Below, in pieces: positions 42,587-54,049 of a stretch of 64,000 nucleotides of DNA; position 1 is the stretch's first letter, and each line of letters starts with the position of its first letter. The position numbers were made by a program, and so were the translations under genes. Location: the NCBI GenBank assembly GCA_963854735.1, contig OY978098.1, forward strand, positions 2,616,001-2,680,000, in the 5' to 3' direction. The notes beneath the pieces are model-generated. The model was given only the letters and a program-made list of their open reading frames with translations, was not told the DNA's origin and did no database searches. Origin of the DNA: Marvania coccoides. Taxonomy: Eukaryota > Chlorophyta > Trebouxiophyceae > Chlorellales > Chlorellaceae.

Positions 42587-43588
42587 ATGTCGTCTCCTCT
42601 TTCGCTGTTTCCGCCGGGATGGATCTGGGACTACCGCGATTTATGGGCGAGACTGGAGGACGGAGCTGACCCCACGGCAAGGGACAGCGAGGAACGCACA
42701 GCGCTGCACATGGCATGCCTCTACGGCGTGGAAGAGTGCGTCGAGATCCTGCTGGGCACTCGGTGCGAGCTGGATGCCAGAGATAAGTATGGGCGCACTG
42801 CGTTATTCTACGCCGTTGACGTTGGAAAAACCAAGCTGGTCGATTTGCTGCTGGAGGTTGGGGCATCGCCCAACGTAGTTGACCAGGACCTCTGGACCCC
42901 ATCGATCTGCGCGGCAGCCGGCGATCACCCCGCGGCTCTTCGAGCTCTCTTCAACCACGGCGCGGACAGGGGATGTCGCGATAAGCACGGCAAAACGGCC
43001 CTCTTCTGGGCTGCCCAATACGGCTACAGGGAGACATTGAAGCTGCTGATATTCCCTTCTCTGATCAACGTTGCAGACTTCAAAGGCATGACGCCGCTGA
43101 TGGCTGCAGCGAGGCTGTCTGAGTTTTCTGACGCCCATAGAGAATGCTACGAACTGCTGCTGGATGCCAACGCCGACTCGACCGTCGTCGACAGTCAGGG
43201 ACTCGCAGCCGACGATTGGAAGCGGCTTTTAAATGCACAAGGAGAGGACACCCTCCCCTTCCACGACCTGGAGTGGGATAGAAATGTGGGCAGCAGCGAC
43301 AGAGGCGTGTCAGACGCTGGGGCTTCGCAGCAATCACCCGCTGCCCCGCCTGATGGGCCCCAATTAGGCCGCTCTTTCAGCGGGTCTCGCCGCAACGCTG
43401 CCACGGGGCTGGAGGAGTGCGCCATTTGCTGCGAATCGATGGGGCGGGACGCCAAAAGTATTGGGACAGGGCTTTGCGGCCATATATTTTGTCATGATTG
43501 CCTGGTTGCGTGGGTACGAGAAAACGGGCGTTGCCCAACGTGCAGGACGTCGCTGGACAGCGACCAAGTCATCAAGCTCTACGTTTGA
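42587..43588 (+). CDS. Ankyrin-repeat RING-type E3 ubiquitin ligase
   Basis: Intronless gene of 333 residues. About five ankyrin repeats span residues 35-225 (RTALHMACLYG, RTALFYAVDVG, WTPSICAAAGD, KTALFWAAQYG, MTPLMAAARLS). A Ser/Gly-rich linker precedes a C-terminal C3HC4 RING (about 277-320): CAICCESMG, CGHIFCHDCLVAWV and CPTC. All eight zinc ligands are in place, so E2 recruitment is expected. Ankyrin-RING proteins of similar layout in plants (XBAT-like) and animals ubiquitinate substrates bound by the ankyrin face; the substrate here is unknown. The start at 42587 is the first ATG after an upstream stretch that stays open but lacks protein-like composition. It is convergent with the coiled-coil gene, 139 bp apart. 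Confidence 0.93.
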   Translation: MSSPLSLFPPGWIWDYRDLWARLEDGADPTARDSEERTALHMACLYGVEECVEILLGTRCELDARDKYGRTALFYAVDVGKTKLVDLLLEVGASPNVVDQDLWTPSICAAAGDHPAALRALFNHGADRGCRDKHGKTALFWAAQYGYRETLKLLIFPSLINVADFKGMTPLMAAARLSEFSDAHRECYELLLDANADSTVVDSQGLAADDWKRLLNAQGEDTLPFHDLEWDRNVGSSDRGVSDAGASQQSPAAPPDGPQLGRSFSGSRRNAATGLEECAICCESMGRDAKSIGTGLCGHIFCHDCLVAWVRENGRCPTCRTSLDSDQVIKLYV

Positions 43589-43727
43589 TTGAATTGCAAT
43601 ACCCTCTGGAATTTTTTGAATTTTTTTTACTGAAATTTTGCTGCCTTACTACTTTAATTAAACAAAAATGCAACAATTTATTATTTTCAAGTCAACAAAT
43701 ATGTGATTGTCCCCCCCCTCATTTTTG

Positions 43728-45184
43728 CTACTGCCGCTGCTGTCTCAGCACCGCCGTGACGTCGTCCAAATCAGCGCTCAAGCTGCCAACCTCCCACTCC
43801 GCTCGAGCCACCCTCTCAGCCACGTCGCTGACAGCAGCGTCTCGGGACTCTTGCGCAGCCCGAGCGGCCCTTGCCTCGCGTTGCCTCGCCTCCCGCAGCG
43901 AAGACTCTCGCAACGCTGCCTCGTGGGCCACGTCCTCCAGCTTCTCACGCAGTCGGGCGGCCTCAGCAGCCTGCGCCCCCGCCGCGCCCCTCGCGGTTGC
44001 AGCGTCTTTTTTAGCGAGGTCCAGCTGCGCCCACAACTCCTCCAGGCGGTGGTCCACATCGCGCAGCTGTTGCCGCAGCGCCCCCGCCTCCCTCTCCGTT
44101 AATTTCGCGGACGCGGCGGCCTTTTTGTGGGCGGCTTGCGCCGCCTCCAACTCCTGCTGCAGCTGCAGACGGTGCGCGCGCTCTAGCTTGGCTTCTCTCA
44201 GCGCTGCCGCCACGGCATCGGATCGGCAAGCAGCTGCGATCTCCGCCGCAGCCGCAGCCACCCGCAGCTCCGAGTCCCGGCCACCATTCCCTGCTGTCGG
44301 GTCAGCCAAAGCGGTACCGCTACCTCCCTCAATCGAGGAGGGTTTGATGATGCCAAGGCGCTGCTCCAGCAGCTGAATTTCTGCCGCTTTCAGCTCTCTG
44401 AACCTCCTGAACTGCGCCTTTTCAGCCTCTCGCTCGATCCTCAGCCGTGCGCACTCCTTCTGGGTCTCCTCCAGCCCGCGGTGTGCCGCAGCGGCGCTCT
44501 CCTGCAGCTCCGCCCTGGAGCGCATCTCACCGGCAGCGACTGCAGCCAGCGCCGCCTTGTCTGCCCTGCGCTGCAAGTCGGAGCACTTGGGGTGCGCGTC
44601 GGCCGTGGCTGCCGCCAGCTGGGCGGCGTGCAGCTCCGCCGCCTGCCGCAGCTGCTTTTCTCTGGCGCCCCTTACTGCCGCTATCCGCTTCACCAGTTCC
44701 TCCTTATCCGCCTGCAGCTTCGTCACCTGCGTCTCCAGCGCCGAAGCATGCTCCGCCTGCTGCGCTGCTGCGCTTTCTATCTCCGCCAGCTGCTGTCGTG
44801 CACCCAGCCATGTCTCAGCCACGGCTCGAGCCTGCAGGAGCTTCGCCGCCAGCCCGTTCCACCGCTCTGCAGATGCGCGCGACCGGAGGTGCGCAGCTTC
44901 CGCTGCTGCTGCCTCCAGCCCCCTCAACCGTCCCTCCATGGTGGCGGCATCGCTCAGCAGCCCATCCAGGCCATCGAGAAGAGGGCCAAGCCCAGGGGGA
45001 GCCTGCACACCGCATTCAGGACCGGACACACCGCTAGAACTAGCTGCTTGAGCCACGGAAGCCTCCAGCTTGGCTTGCAGCGAAGCCAGTTTGGCATTAA
45101 ACTTGCCTGCAGGGAAAACCTCAGCTGAGAGTTATAAACGGAAGAAAAGAAGAAATCAAGGGAATTTAATGAGGATTCCTTGTT

Positions 45185-45231
<47 letters not shown>

Positions 45232-48200
45232 TAGAAATGTAGAAAGTGACGTAATTTACCTTCCCAGGAGGTCTGTTCCTGCTCCAGCGAGTGCAACGTC
45301 GCCAGGAGCTGCCGGCACTCCTCTTGCGTCTCCGCCAGGTGCCGCCGCAACTCAGACTCGCGCACAGCCGCGCCCTCCGCCGCATGCTCCGCCTGCACGC
45401 TGGTTGTGTGCAGCGCCTGCGCCAGCTCCTCCACAGCATTCCGCCCGTGCAAAATTTCAATCTGCGCCGCCTCGTTGGCCGCCGTCAGCAGCGTCACGCG
45501 CTCAGTCATGCTGGAAAGCCGCTCAGCCATGTCTTCTACCTGGCGCTGCAGGGCAGCAGCCTTCTTGCTGTCAATTTCGCCGCTGCTGCCGCTATTGGCT
45601 GCCGCAGAGTTCTCTGCTGCAGCCGCTGCAGAAGCAGCCCTTGCTGCCTCCTCAGTAGGCACTAAATCAACGGTGGCGAGCTCGTCTTGCAGCACGCACA
45701 GCGTGCCTTGCATGCTTTGCACCACAGCCAGGACAGTTGCTGTAGAAGCTACGGAGCTGTCGCCACTCTGTTGCTGCTGCTGCGCATGCTGCTCCTCCAG
45801 AGTCCGCAGCTGGTGCACAAGGAGGGTGCACAGACCCTGCAGGCGCGCCCTCGGCGCACCGTCAGCATCACTACCACCACCACCAGCATTCCAGTTGCCC
45901 GATCTTCTCCCTTCAGCTGGCGCTGCCACCGCATCTCCTTCAGGCCCAGCGCGGTCTCCCTCCCGACCATTCAGCGCCAAGAGCTGCGCCGACAGAGCCC
46001 TGATGACCTCCCGCTGCGATGCCGCCAGCGCTGCCGCAGGGCTGGGCGCTCCTGAGGCGTTCTCTTGCCGCTGCTGGCACAGCAGCTTGGCCAGGTCTTG
46101 CAGCTTGGTGGCCACGGCAGCTGTGAGCTGCACCAGGTCGCCAGCGTCCACGTCAGCATGCAGCAGCGCGTCTCCGCCTGCAGAATCGCCCTCCGCCAGC
46201 GCCACCTGCGCCAGAGCGCCCTGCATGGCGCCCACTGCCGTGGCGCACAACCCCTCCATCCGCTGCAGCTCCTCGTACACGTTCTCCGCCACGTGCATCC
46301 GCCGCTCAAATTCCGCTTCCCGACCAGACGCTTCGTCCAAAAGGGCAGAAAACGCCGCAGCCTGGCCCTCCTGTGCCGCCAAGCTGCGAATGAGCTGCTC
46401 CCGCAGGTCGTTGGCAGCCAACTCGCTGGAGGATGGGCCTTGGGAACCCAACTCACCCTCTGAGGACAGCAACCCCGCGTTTAAAGCGCAGCTGGGGTCG
46501 TTTGCGAGGGCTGAGCTGAGTCGGGCGACACTGCGCCGCAAGCGCTCCACCGTGCGCTCCTTGGCAGCAATAACCGCGGCGGAGGTCTTCAGCTCGCGGT
46601 GGAGGTCAATCTGGTTGGCTGCCGCCTCCTGCAGACTGCAGGCCAGCTGGTTTGCGGGGGTTGAAGCGGCACCATGCATTGATACAGAATGGAGGCCATT
46701 CGAGGATCGGACGCGAGCCACCAGCGCCCCTGCTGCGTCTTGGGCGGCCTCGTGCGCGGCGGCAAACGCCAGTTTGCCCTCAAGGTCAGCCACGGCGTCT
46801 TTGAGTTCATCGTTTTCTTGTTGAGCGTCCATCATTTGGGTCCTCAGCTGGCCGCACTGCCGCAGCGCTGCCGCAGCACGACGCTCCGCCGCTTCAGTGG
46901 CGCTCTCCGCCTCGCTGCGCGCCGCCGCTGCAGCGTCACGCGCTGATTTTGCTGCTGCTTCAGCCGCTCCTGCCTGACCCTCCAGCTCCTGGCAGCGAGC
47001 TGAGAGCGCCTCTTCACGCCCAGCATGCGCAACACATCTCACTCCAACCTTTCTAAGCTCCTCCTCCAGCGTCTGACACCTGAAACCCGCCTCGTCGGCT
47101 TTTTTTTTAGCTGCCGCCGCTTGGCCGCTCAGCTCCACTTCCCTCGCCTTCAGGCTCTCCTCCCGCTCCAGCGCCGCGTGCAACTGTGCCTCTGCATCTA
47201 GGGCTGCCGTTTGGGCCACATTGTGGGCGGCCTCGTAGTGGCGAGCATTCTGTTCTGCCGCCTCCAAGGCTCCCTTGAGACCCGCTAACTCAGAGCTCAG
47301 TCGCACCACCTCATCGCGATCCTCTGGGTCTACCGCGGCGCTGGAAGGTGCCTGAGACCCGGCGTCGCCATCTCGAACCTTCGCCAGCGCAGCAGCCAGT
47401 GATTCTGGCGTGCTATGCGTGCTGGGATCGACGCCTGCCATGCGGAGATTTGCGTGCACCAGCGCCGCCTCCAGCGCCTCGTTAGCGGCCTCCAGGCGGC
47501 GGATGGTGTGCTCTGCGGTATGCCCCGACTCCCGCGTCTCAGCGCCAGCCACAGACACCCAGCGAGCCTTGTCTTTAGCCAGGCCAAGCAGCCGGGTGAC
47601 GCAGCCGTGCAAAAGAGCAGATTCTTGCTCTTGCTCCCTCGCGTCCACCTCGCTGCGCCGCGCTGCACTCTGCATCTCATCAATCACTTCGTCCGCCGCC
47701 TCCAGCGCCGCCGTCAGCATGGCTACCTGCTCTTGAGAGGCATTTAACTCGGCACCGAGGCGACATGCCTCTGCCGCCGCTGCCGCGCCGTACTGCGCCG
47801 CCGCCTGCAGCTGCGCCACCTCATTCTCTGCAGAAGCCACCGCCTCGCGCCGCGCCCCATCAGATTCCGCAGCTTTGTGCCTCTGGGCGGCGTTGGCGGC
47901 GATCAAATCCTCAACTCGATCCTGCGTCTCCTGGAGCTGTTTCCCCGTAGCTTGCAGTTGGGAGCGCAGGTGGGTGGCTTCGGTGGTGGAATGGGTGCAC
48001 CGCTCCTCCAGGAATTCTATGGCAGCGTCCTTGGCGCGCAACAGCGCCAGGGCTTTGGCGTTTCGCTGTTCCTGCATCGCCCGCTCCTGCTGCAGCTGCG
48101 CCAACGCTGCCGCGGCCTCCCCGGGCGATTCCACCACCCTCGCAGCCTCCAACTCCAATAGTGCGTCCTGCAACCGCTGCCGCAGCTGCCGATTCGCTCC

Positions 48201-48455
48201 CTGCACCCGTAAATAAATAATATTTATTGCTAGCGGCGGGTATATATATGTGTGTATATGAAAGCAGCTACTTGCCTCGAGTTGCGCCATCTCCAGCTGT
48301 GTCTCTGAAGGCAGCGCTTCGCCAAAGGCGTCGCGGCGGCTCGAGCGCACCGCCTTGATAGAGTCAGTGCGGTCCAAAGAGGGATGTGGCACCTCAGCGC
48401 TGTTGGGAGTGAAAAACAGGCGAGAGGAGGGGGCGCCGCTCTTCATTCTCGACAT
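43728..48455 (-). CDS. Large coiled-coil protein of unknown function
   Basis: Three exons (48455-48276, 48200-45260, 45106-43728) give 1,499 residues. After a short basic/Ser-rich head, almost the whole chain is heptad-like Ala/Glu/Leu/Arg sequence (for example NRQLRQRLQDALLELEAARV and LREKLEDVAHEAALRESSLR) broken by Gly/Ser/Pro-rich hinges. No motor head, kinase, CH, GRIP or membrane segment is visible, so kinesin, myosin and golgin identities are not supported. A structural role in basal body, centrosome, cytoskeleton or Golgi tethering is plausible but unproven. Intron 1 is a 75-nt GC-AG intron (GCAAGT at 48275) that is a multiple of three with no stop, so retention would add 25 residues. 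Intron 2 contains a long AT microsatellite. Confidence 0.85.
45187..45230. repeat. (AT)n dinucleotide microsatellite
   Basis: About 22 uninterrupted TA units inside intron 2 of the coiled-coil gene, between its donor at 45259 and acceptor at 45107. It is likely length-variable. Confidence 0.97.
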
Positions 48456-48755
48456 TCTATCGCCTTCCCCGGAGGTTCTAAAGGTGGAAATCACTTGGAG
48501 TTGCCAGTTTTCGAGTGCAGCTGAGTTTTCAATTGGTTTTTTTTTAACAAGCAGAGCGCAATGCCGTCAGCCCTGCCCGCTGTTCTTCATTTTGGTAGTG
48601 CAGATTAAAGATAAATTTATATGTAACTGGTCTCCACGCTGCTGACCGGGAAGCGTTACACACCAGTTTGAATTTTGGTTCAAGAAAGCAGTTGTTAAAA
48701 CACAAAAAATATCGTCTCTTGCGTACTTGCATTGTTAAATAATACCACACTTAAC
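48456..48755. promoter_or_regulatory. Shared 5' region of coiled-coil and TFIIS-N genes
   Basis: 300 bp between divergent starts, AT-rich with a T10 run near 48539. Promoter role inferred from position. Confidence 0.4.
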
Positions 48756-49783
48756 ATGTCTGACTCGGAACAAGTGGCGCCTCTGCGCCCCGATAAAAAT
48801 CAACGCACTTTATTCTCATTGGCAAAGGTCGTTCGCCTGGAGAACACCTCGCGGTGCTTCACTTTGGAAGATATCAGCATACTGAAGGCAGCACTGCTGG
48901 ATACGACTCAGACCAAGCAAGAAGTGAGCCATGACAGGGTCGTTTTTGTCAAATCAATGTTTAAATCAAATTTATTTTTCAACCTCCTCTCTTTCCCTCC
49001 AAACCGCTCTCTGCCACTCTGCAGCTCCTCACCAACCTCCGCAAGCTCGACTGCTACAACCTCAACGTGGACGATCTCGTCAAAACAGACATCGGCCCTG
49101 CCGTCGCCACCCTGGCTAGGTTTCACCCCAAGGCCGACGTCTCCCGCCTGGCAGGCAGCGTGCTGCAGAAATGGCGGGACATGGCGGAGCAGTCGCTTTT
49201 CCGCTCGTTGGAGTACGACGTGGCGGCTGCAAGGAGCGCCCCAGACGGCGAGGTGGTGGCCCCTGCGGTGCTCATCGCAGCGGAAAAGGAGCAGGCGCGA
49301 CTGGAGAAGCTGGAGCGCCGGCGGCAGCGCATTGAAGAGGACTTCATGGCGGTGAGCAGCAGCGACGATGAGAAGGACGAGAACGATGGCTTTACGGACC
49401 CTGAATGGGCACCAACAGCGGGGCCGGCAACAGCGGGAGGGGCCAGCCACGGCCAAGGCATGGGTCCCTCGCGGCAGCAGTCTGCAGCGGCGCTGGCAAA
49501 CTATCGTCGCAGCAGGAGCGCACGGGCGGCGGCACTGGCGGCCAAGAAAGAGGCTCAGGAGCGCGGGGAGGGAGAGGCGATGGAGAGTGAGGACGGGGAA
49601 GATGCTGGCGCGGTGGTGGTGTCTGCGGACGTAGAGGGGAAAGAGGAGGATGAACAGAAAGAGGAAGAGCCTGAGGCACCCAAGCCCAAAAAGAGGCCCT
49701 CAGTTTTGATGATGCTGCAGAACGCGCACGTGCAGAAGACGCTGCTGCAGCAGTCCCAGCAGCAGTCCCAGCAGCAGCAGTAA
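48756..49783 (+). CDS. TFIIS N-terminal (LW) domain protein
   Basis: Two exons (48756-48923, 49025-49783; GT-AG) give 308 residues. Residues about 35-115 form a TFIIS-N/LW four-helix bundle of the kind in TFIIS, Med26, Elongin A and IWS1: helices with ISILKAALLD, LLTNLRKLDCYNLNVDDLVK, IGPAVATLARFHP and VSRLAGSVLQKWRDMAEQSL, including the conserved Leu-Trp. Such domains bind short disordered motifs in transcription-elongation factors. The rest is charged, with Lys/Arg coiled-coil-like and acidic segments, ending in a Gln/Ser run. There is no TFIIS zinc ribbon, so it is not TFIIS itself. It is an elongation or Mediator-linked adaptor by inference. The stop is 190 bp from the convergent gene's stop. 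Confidence 0.9.
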
Positions 49784-49973
49784 TGTAATAAAATAATGAA
49801 CTTGTGAGAAATGACGGTGTGACATGATTTTCATTCATTACAAAATTTTGCTTTTTTTTCATATGCCTTGTATGGTATCCATTCATTCATTCGTTTAAAA
49901 TGTCTTGAAGTAAATTGCACGTCTTTTCAATGAAATTCGTCAGTCAATCGGTCAGTCACGTGCTTCCCCTCTA

Positions 49974-51423
49974 TCATTTGAGGGGGCGCAGCTTCTGTTT
50001 GCCTCCCCATCCTCCTCCTCCACCGCCTCGACCACGCGCCGACCACTCCTTTTCCCTATCTTTCGGAGAAGCTTTTGCAGGGGAAGCTGCACCAGGCGGG
50101 GGCGGGCTTGCTGCCACCGCTGCCCAGCCGCCCTTCCGCGGAGACGACGCAGCGCTAGAACGAGGGGTGGACACCGCAGCCCCAGTCCCAGCCTCAGCGT
50201 CGGTCTGCCCCCCAGCGCCAAGGCCCCGAACAGAGGCAGGCGCAGCCGCCCACACGCCCACCGCTGGAGTAGCAGCAGCAGCAGGAGACGGCACTTTCCT
50301 GGGCGGGATGCTGGGGAAATCGCTGTCTTTGAGCTCGATTTCGGGGGGCACTGGCGCTGCTGACGGCGTAATGGCGGGAGGAGGAGGCGGCGGAGGGGCG
50401 GCAGGCGGGGGAGACTGAGGCGCTCGCGGCGTTGTTGTTCCGCTGCCGTGCACGCTATGCATCTGCCCCATCCTGCTGGTGGTGGAGGGCGGCCGCGCCG
50501 GCTTCTCCCCGGCGGCGATAGAGCTCCAGCTCTGCCTGGCTGAGCTGGCCACGCTGCTGACGCTGGTCGCCGCAGATCCCGACTCCGCTGCAGCTGCTGC
50601 TGTTGTCTTCGGGGAAGCGGGAGGCGCAGGCACTGGGACAGGCGCAGCAGTGATCCTAGGCGGAGCCGCAGCAGCAGGAGCAGCAGCAGGAGCAGCAGCA
50701 GGAGCAGCAGCAGGAGCAGCAGCAGGAGCAGCAGCAGGAGCAGCAGCAGGCTCGGCCCTAGTAGCGAGGACTGGAGTTGATTGGCCAGAGCTCAAGCCTG
50801 AGTTACTCATCTTAGACCAGGGAGGCCCTGCACTGGCCACCGATCCCGGCGCAGCATCGCTGCTGGCCAGCTTCATGCCTCCGCGCCCCCACGGCATCCT
50901 GGGCGGCAGAGCTGTCTGCTGTGGCTGCGCCAAAGCCGCCGCAGCTGCCACTGCCAGCGCTGCTGCGTGGGTAGGGGTGGACACCGCGCTCCCTGGGGCG
51001 CTGCTGCTGATGTTCTTGTTAAACAGCGCTGATTTGTGGCGGGGAGAGCCGTTGGGTCCAGCTCTGAGCGAGCGGGGAGTGTTGGCTGCTGAGCTAGACA
51101 CTGAGGCCGCGGCGCTGTTGGGCTCAGTCACAGGAATCAGGCCGTGCGCAGTGACGGATGCGTAGGAAGAGGTCACGACGCGAGGGGAACTGACGCGAAG
51201 CGCCGGCAGCGAAGCGATGGCCGCTTCCAGCTCTGCAGCAGAAGCTGCCGCCGACTCTTCGTTCTCCGAGGAGCGGCGCCGAGACCCCGGCTGTGATGAA
51301 GGCCCCCGTTGGCTGCTGGCCTCTGCTTGCTGCGAAGAGGTAGACGCTCTACCGCGAGGCCGGCTACTGCTGCTGCCGTTGTTCCATCGGCGGGAGGGCT
51401 CGGCTGCTGCGCTTGTGGCGGGA

Positions 51424-51454
<31 letters not shown>

Positions 51455-53738
51455 CTACGGTTACTGCAGTTGCCGCCACTGCCCTGGATTCGTCCGTCAG
51501 CTGGCACTCGCGTGCTATCCTCAGACTTTCAAGCACAGAGTCAAGATTTGAGGTGAAGACGTCTCGAGTGCCACCAGGCTGGGCGGCGGACAGATAAATG
51601 GGCGCGATGGGCGGCCCGGCGTGCACCGCCAGCATCGGCGACACCGGCAGCGAGGAGTGAAACGCTCGAGGTTGGCCCGCTGCAGGCGGCGGCGGCGGCG
51701 GTGGAGAGGGAGGGGGAATGCCAGCAGGAGGCCCCGAGTAATAAGCCCCTCCCTCCATTCCAAAAGGGACGAAAGCAACGTAAGGCGCTGTCGGAGAGGC
51801 TGCTGCTGCTCCAGGAGGGAGCGGGGAAGTCCCGCGCGGCGAACGATTTGTAGGGGTGCCATACGCAACTCCCCCTGACCCTGCACTGCTGCCGTTCACG
51901 GCGTACTGACCCGCCGCGACGGCCTCCTCTTCGCCCATCTCCGCCAAGCTGCTGGTGGATCGATCGCTGATGGCGTCTGGCAGCGATGCGCTGCTGCCGC
52001 GGTACCGTTGCCGCCCCCGCCCCAAACGGGCGGACCCAGGCGCCATACCTGAGTAGAACTCGTTGCCTTCAGCGCGGCCGCCATGCCCCGCTCCACCATG
52101 CTCCACGCCGCCACCAGCTGGAGCCTCTCCGCACCCACCGCTGCTGCCGTTGCCCCGCCAGTGGCTGCCGGCGCTGCTCCACAGCGCAGGCGCTCCTGCC
52201 GGCATTGCAATCGGCCGGCTCTGGAATAGCTGGTTGTCCGCCGCCATGCGCATGGGGCTCCTCCACGTGTTTTTGAAGTAGGCAGCGATGCCTTCCGTCG
52301 CTGTCAGCGGATCCTGCAGCTCAATCGCCTCCAGCTGTTGGGCGCCGTACGCCAAGGCGCGCTTTATCCGCGCGAAGTTGGCTTTGCTGACGCTGCGCCC
52401 AAGGTTGTTGGTGGGCAGCAGCGGGTCCATGATGTTGAGAAGCTTCTGGGGCAGCGCAAACGTGGGCTGCTCGCTGCCGCGGCTGCCGTTCGCTGAGCTC
52501 TCCAGTGAGGCTCTGAGGCAGTCCAGGGCGGCTACCGCTGCATCCGGTTGGATGCTGTACTGCTGTACTGCTTCTCGTAAAGCTGTAGGATCCAGGGTCT
52601 GCGAGCCTTGCGGCAACGCCTCAAGAGCAACTGCAAAGCGGCATAAGTTGAAGAAAAAGATATTCAGCGACGTATCAATGCGCATTATTGATAAATTTTG
52701 AGGGGATGGAGGTTATGTGCATGTTGGAAAAGAAAAGGCAAAGGCAAAGGCAAAGGCAAAGGCAAAGGAAAATCACGTGGAAAAAAAAAGGGTCGAAAAA
52801 ATAAATAGAAAATTCTCGCAATTACGCACTGCGGGGGTGAGGGAGGGCGGACAACGGGATGGGCCCCAGCAGGCTAAGCGCGTACGTGTCCCACTGGAAG
52901 TCCACAAACTCTCTGAGGAAGCAGTGCAGCACCTGGAGAGGCGAGTGCAGGGCGGCGCCCCTCAGGTTGAAAACGTACAGCACTAGCGTCTCAACGGTGT
53001 AGCTGGAGAAAAGGCTGTGGTGGGCACCCAACAAGCGCGCTTCGTAGTAGCACCACGCCTTTATCAGCACGATGCTGCGCTTGAACAGGTGCTCCCGGCC
53101 GATGGCTCGATCTGCCCAGTCCAGGAACGCCACCGTGCAGAGGCCGCCCAGGGAGTTGAACGACACGTCGACAACGACGTCGGCCACCACGAACTTGACG
53201 AGCTTCACCTCCGCCTGGATGATCTGGCAGTTGCGAATTCGAAAAGGGGCATCGTGGAGGCCTGCCTCCCGCTCCAGCGCCTTCAGCAGCTGCGTGCCCC
53301 AGGAGTTTTGCAGCGAGTCGGAGGGGTTTCTCAGCCGCGCGAACACGCTGATGTCGATGTCGCCATCAGGGAGATACGTTCTCAGCGGGACGGAGCCAAA
53401 AACAAAGGCTTCCACCTGTTGTTTCGGTGAGGTATCGCAGGAAACGAGGGACAGGCGGGTGAGATGCGGAGACGAAGATGAGGAAAACAGGTTGAACAGG
53501 AGAAAAGGGGACAACAGGAGTGTCATAAATATGGAACTATGGGTGGCATTGGTTGCGTCAGAAACCTCACCTCTCGTTGTGGAGCGAAGCAGCGGCGTAT
53601 CAAGTCGATCACGTATGATGCTATTGTTAGTCTGCGGTGCTCTGATGGCGCGTTGGGCTGAATACAAGCAAGAAGGTGATCGATCGATTGGTTCAGAACG
53701 CTCGCTGTGACGTCCTGTGGTAGCGTTTGGTTTTTCAT
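49974..53738 (-). CDS. DNA polymerase beta-type nucleotidyltransferase (PAP/OAS-like) with long low-complexity tail
   Basis: Three exons (53738-53571, 53415-52830, 52630-49974; GT-AG) give 1,136 residues. The first ~260 residues are a poly(A)-polymerase/OAS-type nucleotidyltransferase: FGSVPLRTYLPDGDIDISVF holds the GS (63-64) and the metal-binding Asp75 and Asp77, a third carboxylate lies in VVVDVSF, and the substrate-binding helical domain shows LIKAWCYYEA and YTVETLVLYVF. Plants carry similar PAP/OAS1-superfamily proteins with poorly known roles, including RNA uridylylation or adenylation. From about residue 420 to the end the chain is Ala/Pro/Ser/Gly-rich low complexity with a PAAA minisatellite. 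RNA-tailing activity is inferred from intact active-site residues; the target is unknown. Confidence 0.88.
50668..50752. repeat. 12-nt coding minisatellite (PAAA repeat)
   Basis: About seven near-identical copies of a 12-base unit (GCAGCAGGAGCA on the plus strand) lie within the tail of the nucleotidyltransferase, encoding (Pro-Ala-Ala-Ala)n on the minus strand. Copy number probably varies. Confidence 0.9.
52736..52770. repeat. (AAGGCA)n hexanucleotide repeat
   Basis: About six copies of AAGGCA in intron 2 of the nucleotidyltransferase gene (52829-52631). A simple repeat with no known role. Confidence 0.9.
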
Positions 53739-54049
53739 TGCTCTCTAAATAAAATCAAATCTAAAATAAGTGTTTGTGTTCATTAAAAAAAAATTACTGG
53801 ACTTCAAAGGAAATTCAGAAAATGTGCATAGTGATGAGGCGAGGCCGCTGCTGATTTCAAATGTAACTTTTAAACTTAAAATACGATGCAGAGTGTGTTG
53901 ACAGCAAATAACACTAGCGCCCTCGTCCCTAGGCCCAAATAATTAATTTAATTGTTTCGTAAATTAATTGTATTCCGTAAAACAGTTAGCCTTGTGCAGC
54001 GCACAATCGTTTCCATTCTTCAAATTCATTAACCCTTATTTCGCTGCGC
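53739..54049. promoter_or_regulatory. Shared 5' region of nucleotidyltransferase and APAF-like genes
   Basis: 311 bp of AT-rich DNA between divergent starts. A bidirectional promoter is likely from position; no motif stands out. Confidence 0.4.

Noticed and set aside
45187..45230. AT repeat as a possible origin or centromere-like element
   Set aside because: It is a simple dinucleotide run inside an intron; nothing else around it supports such a role.
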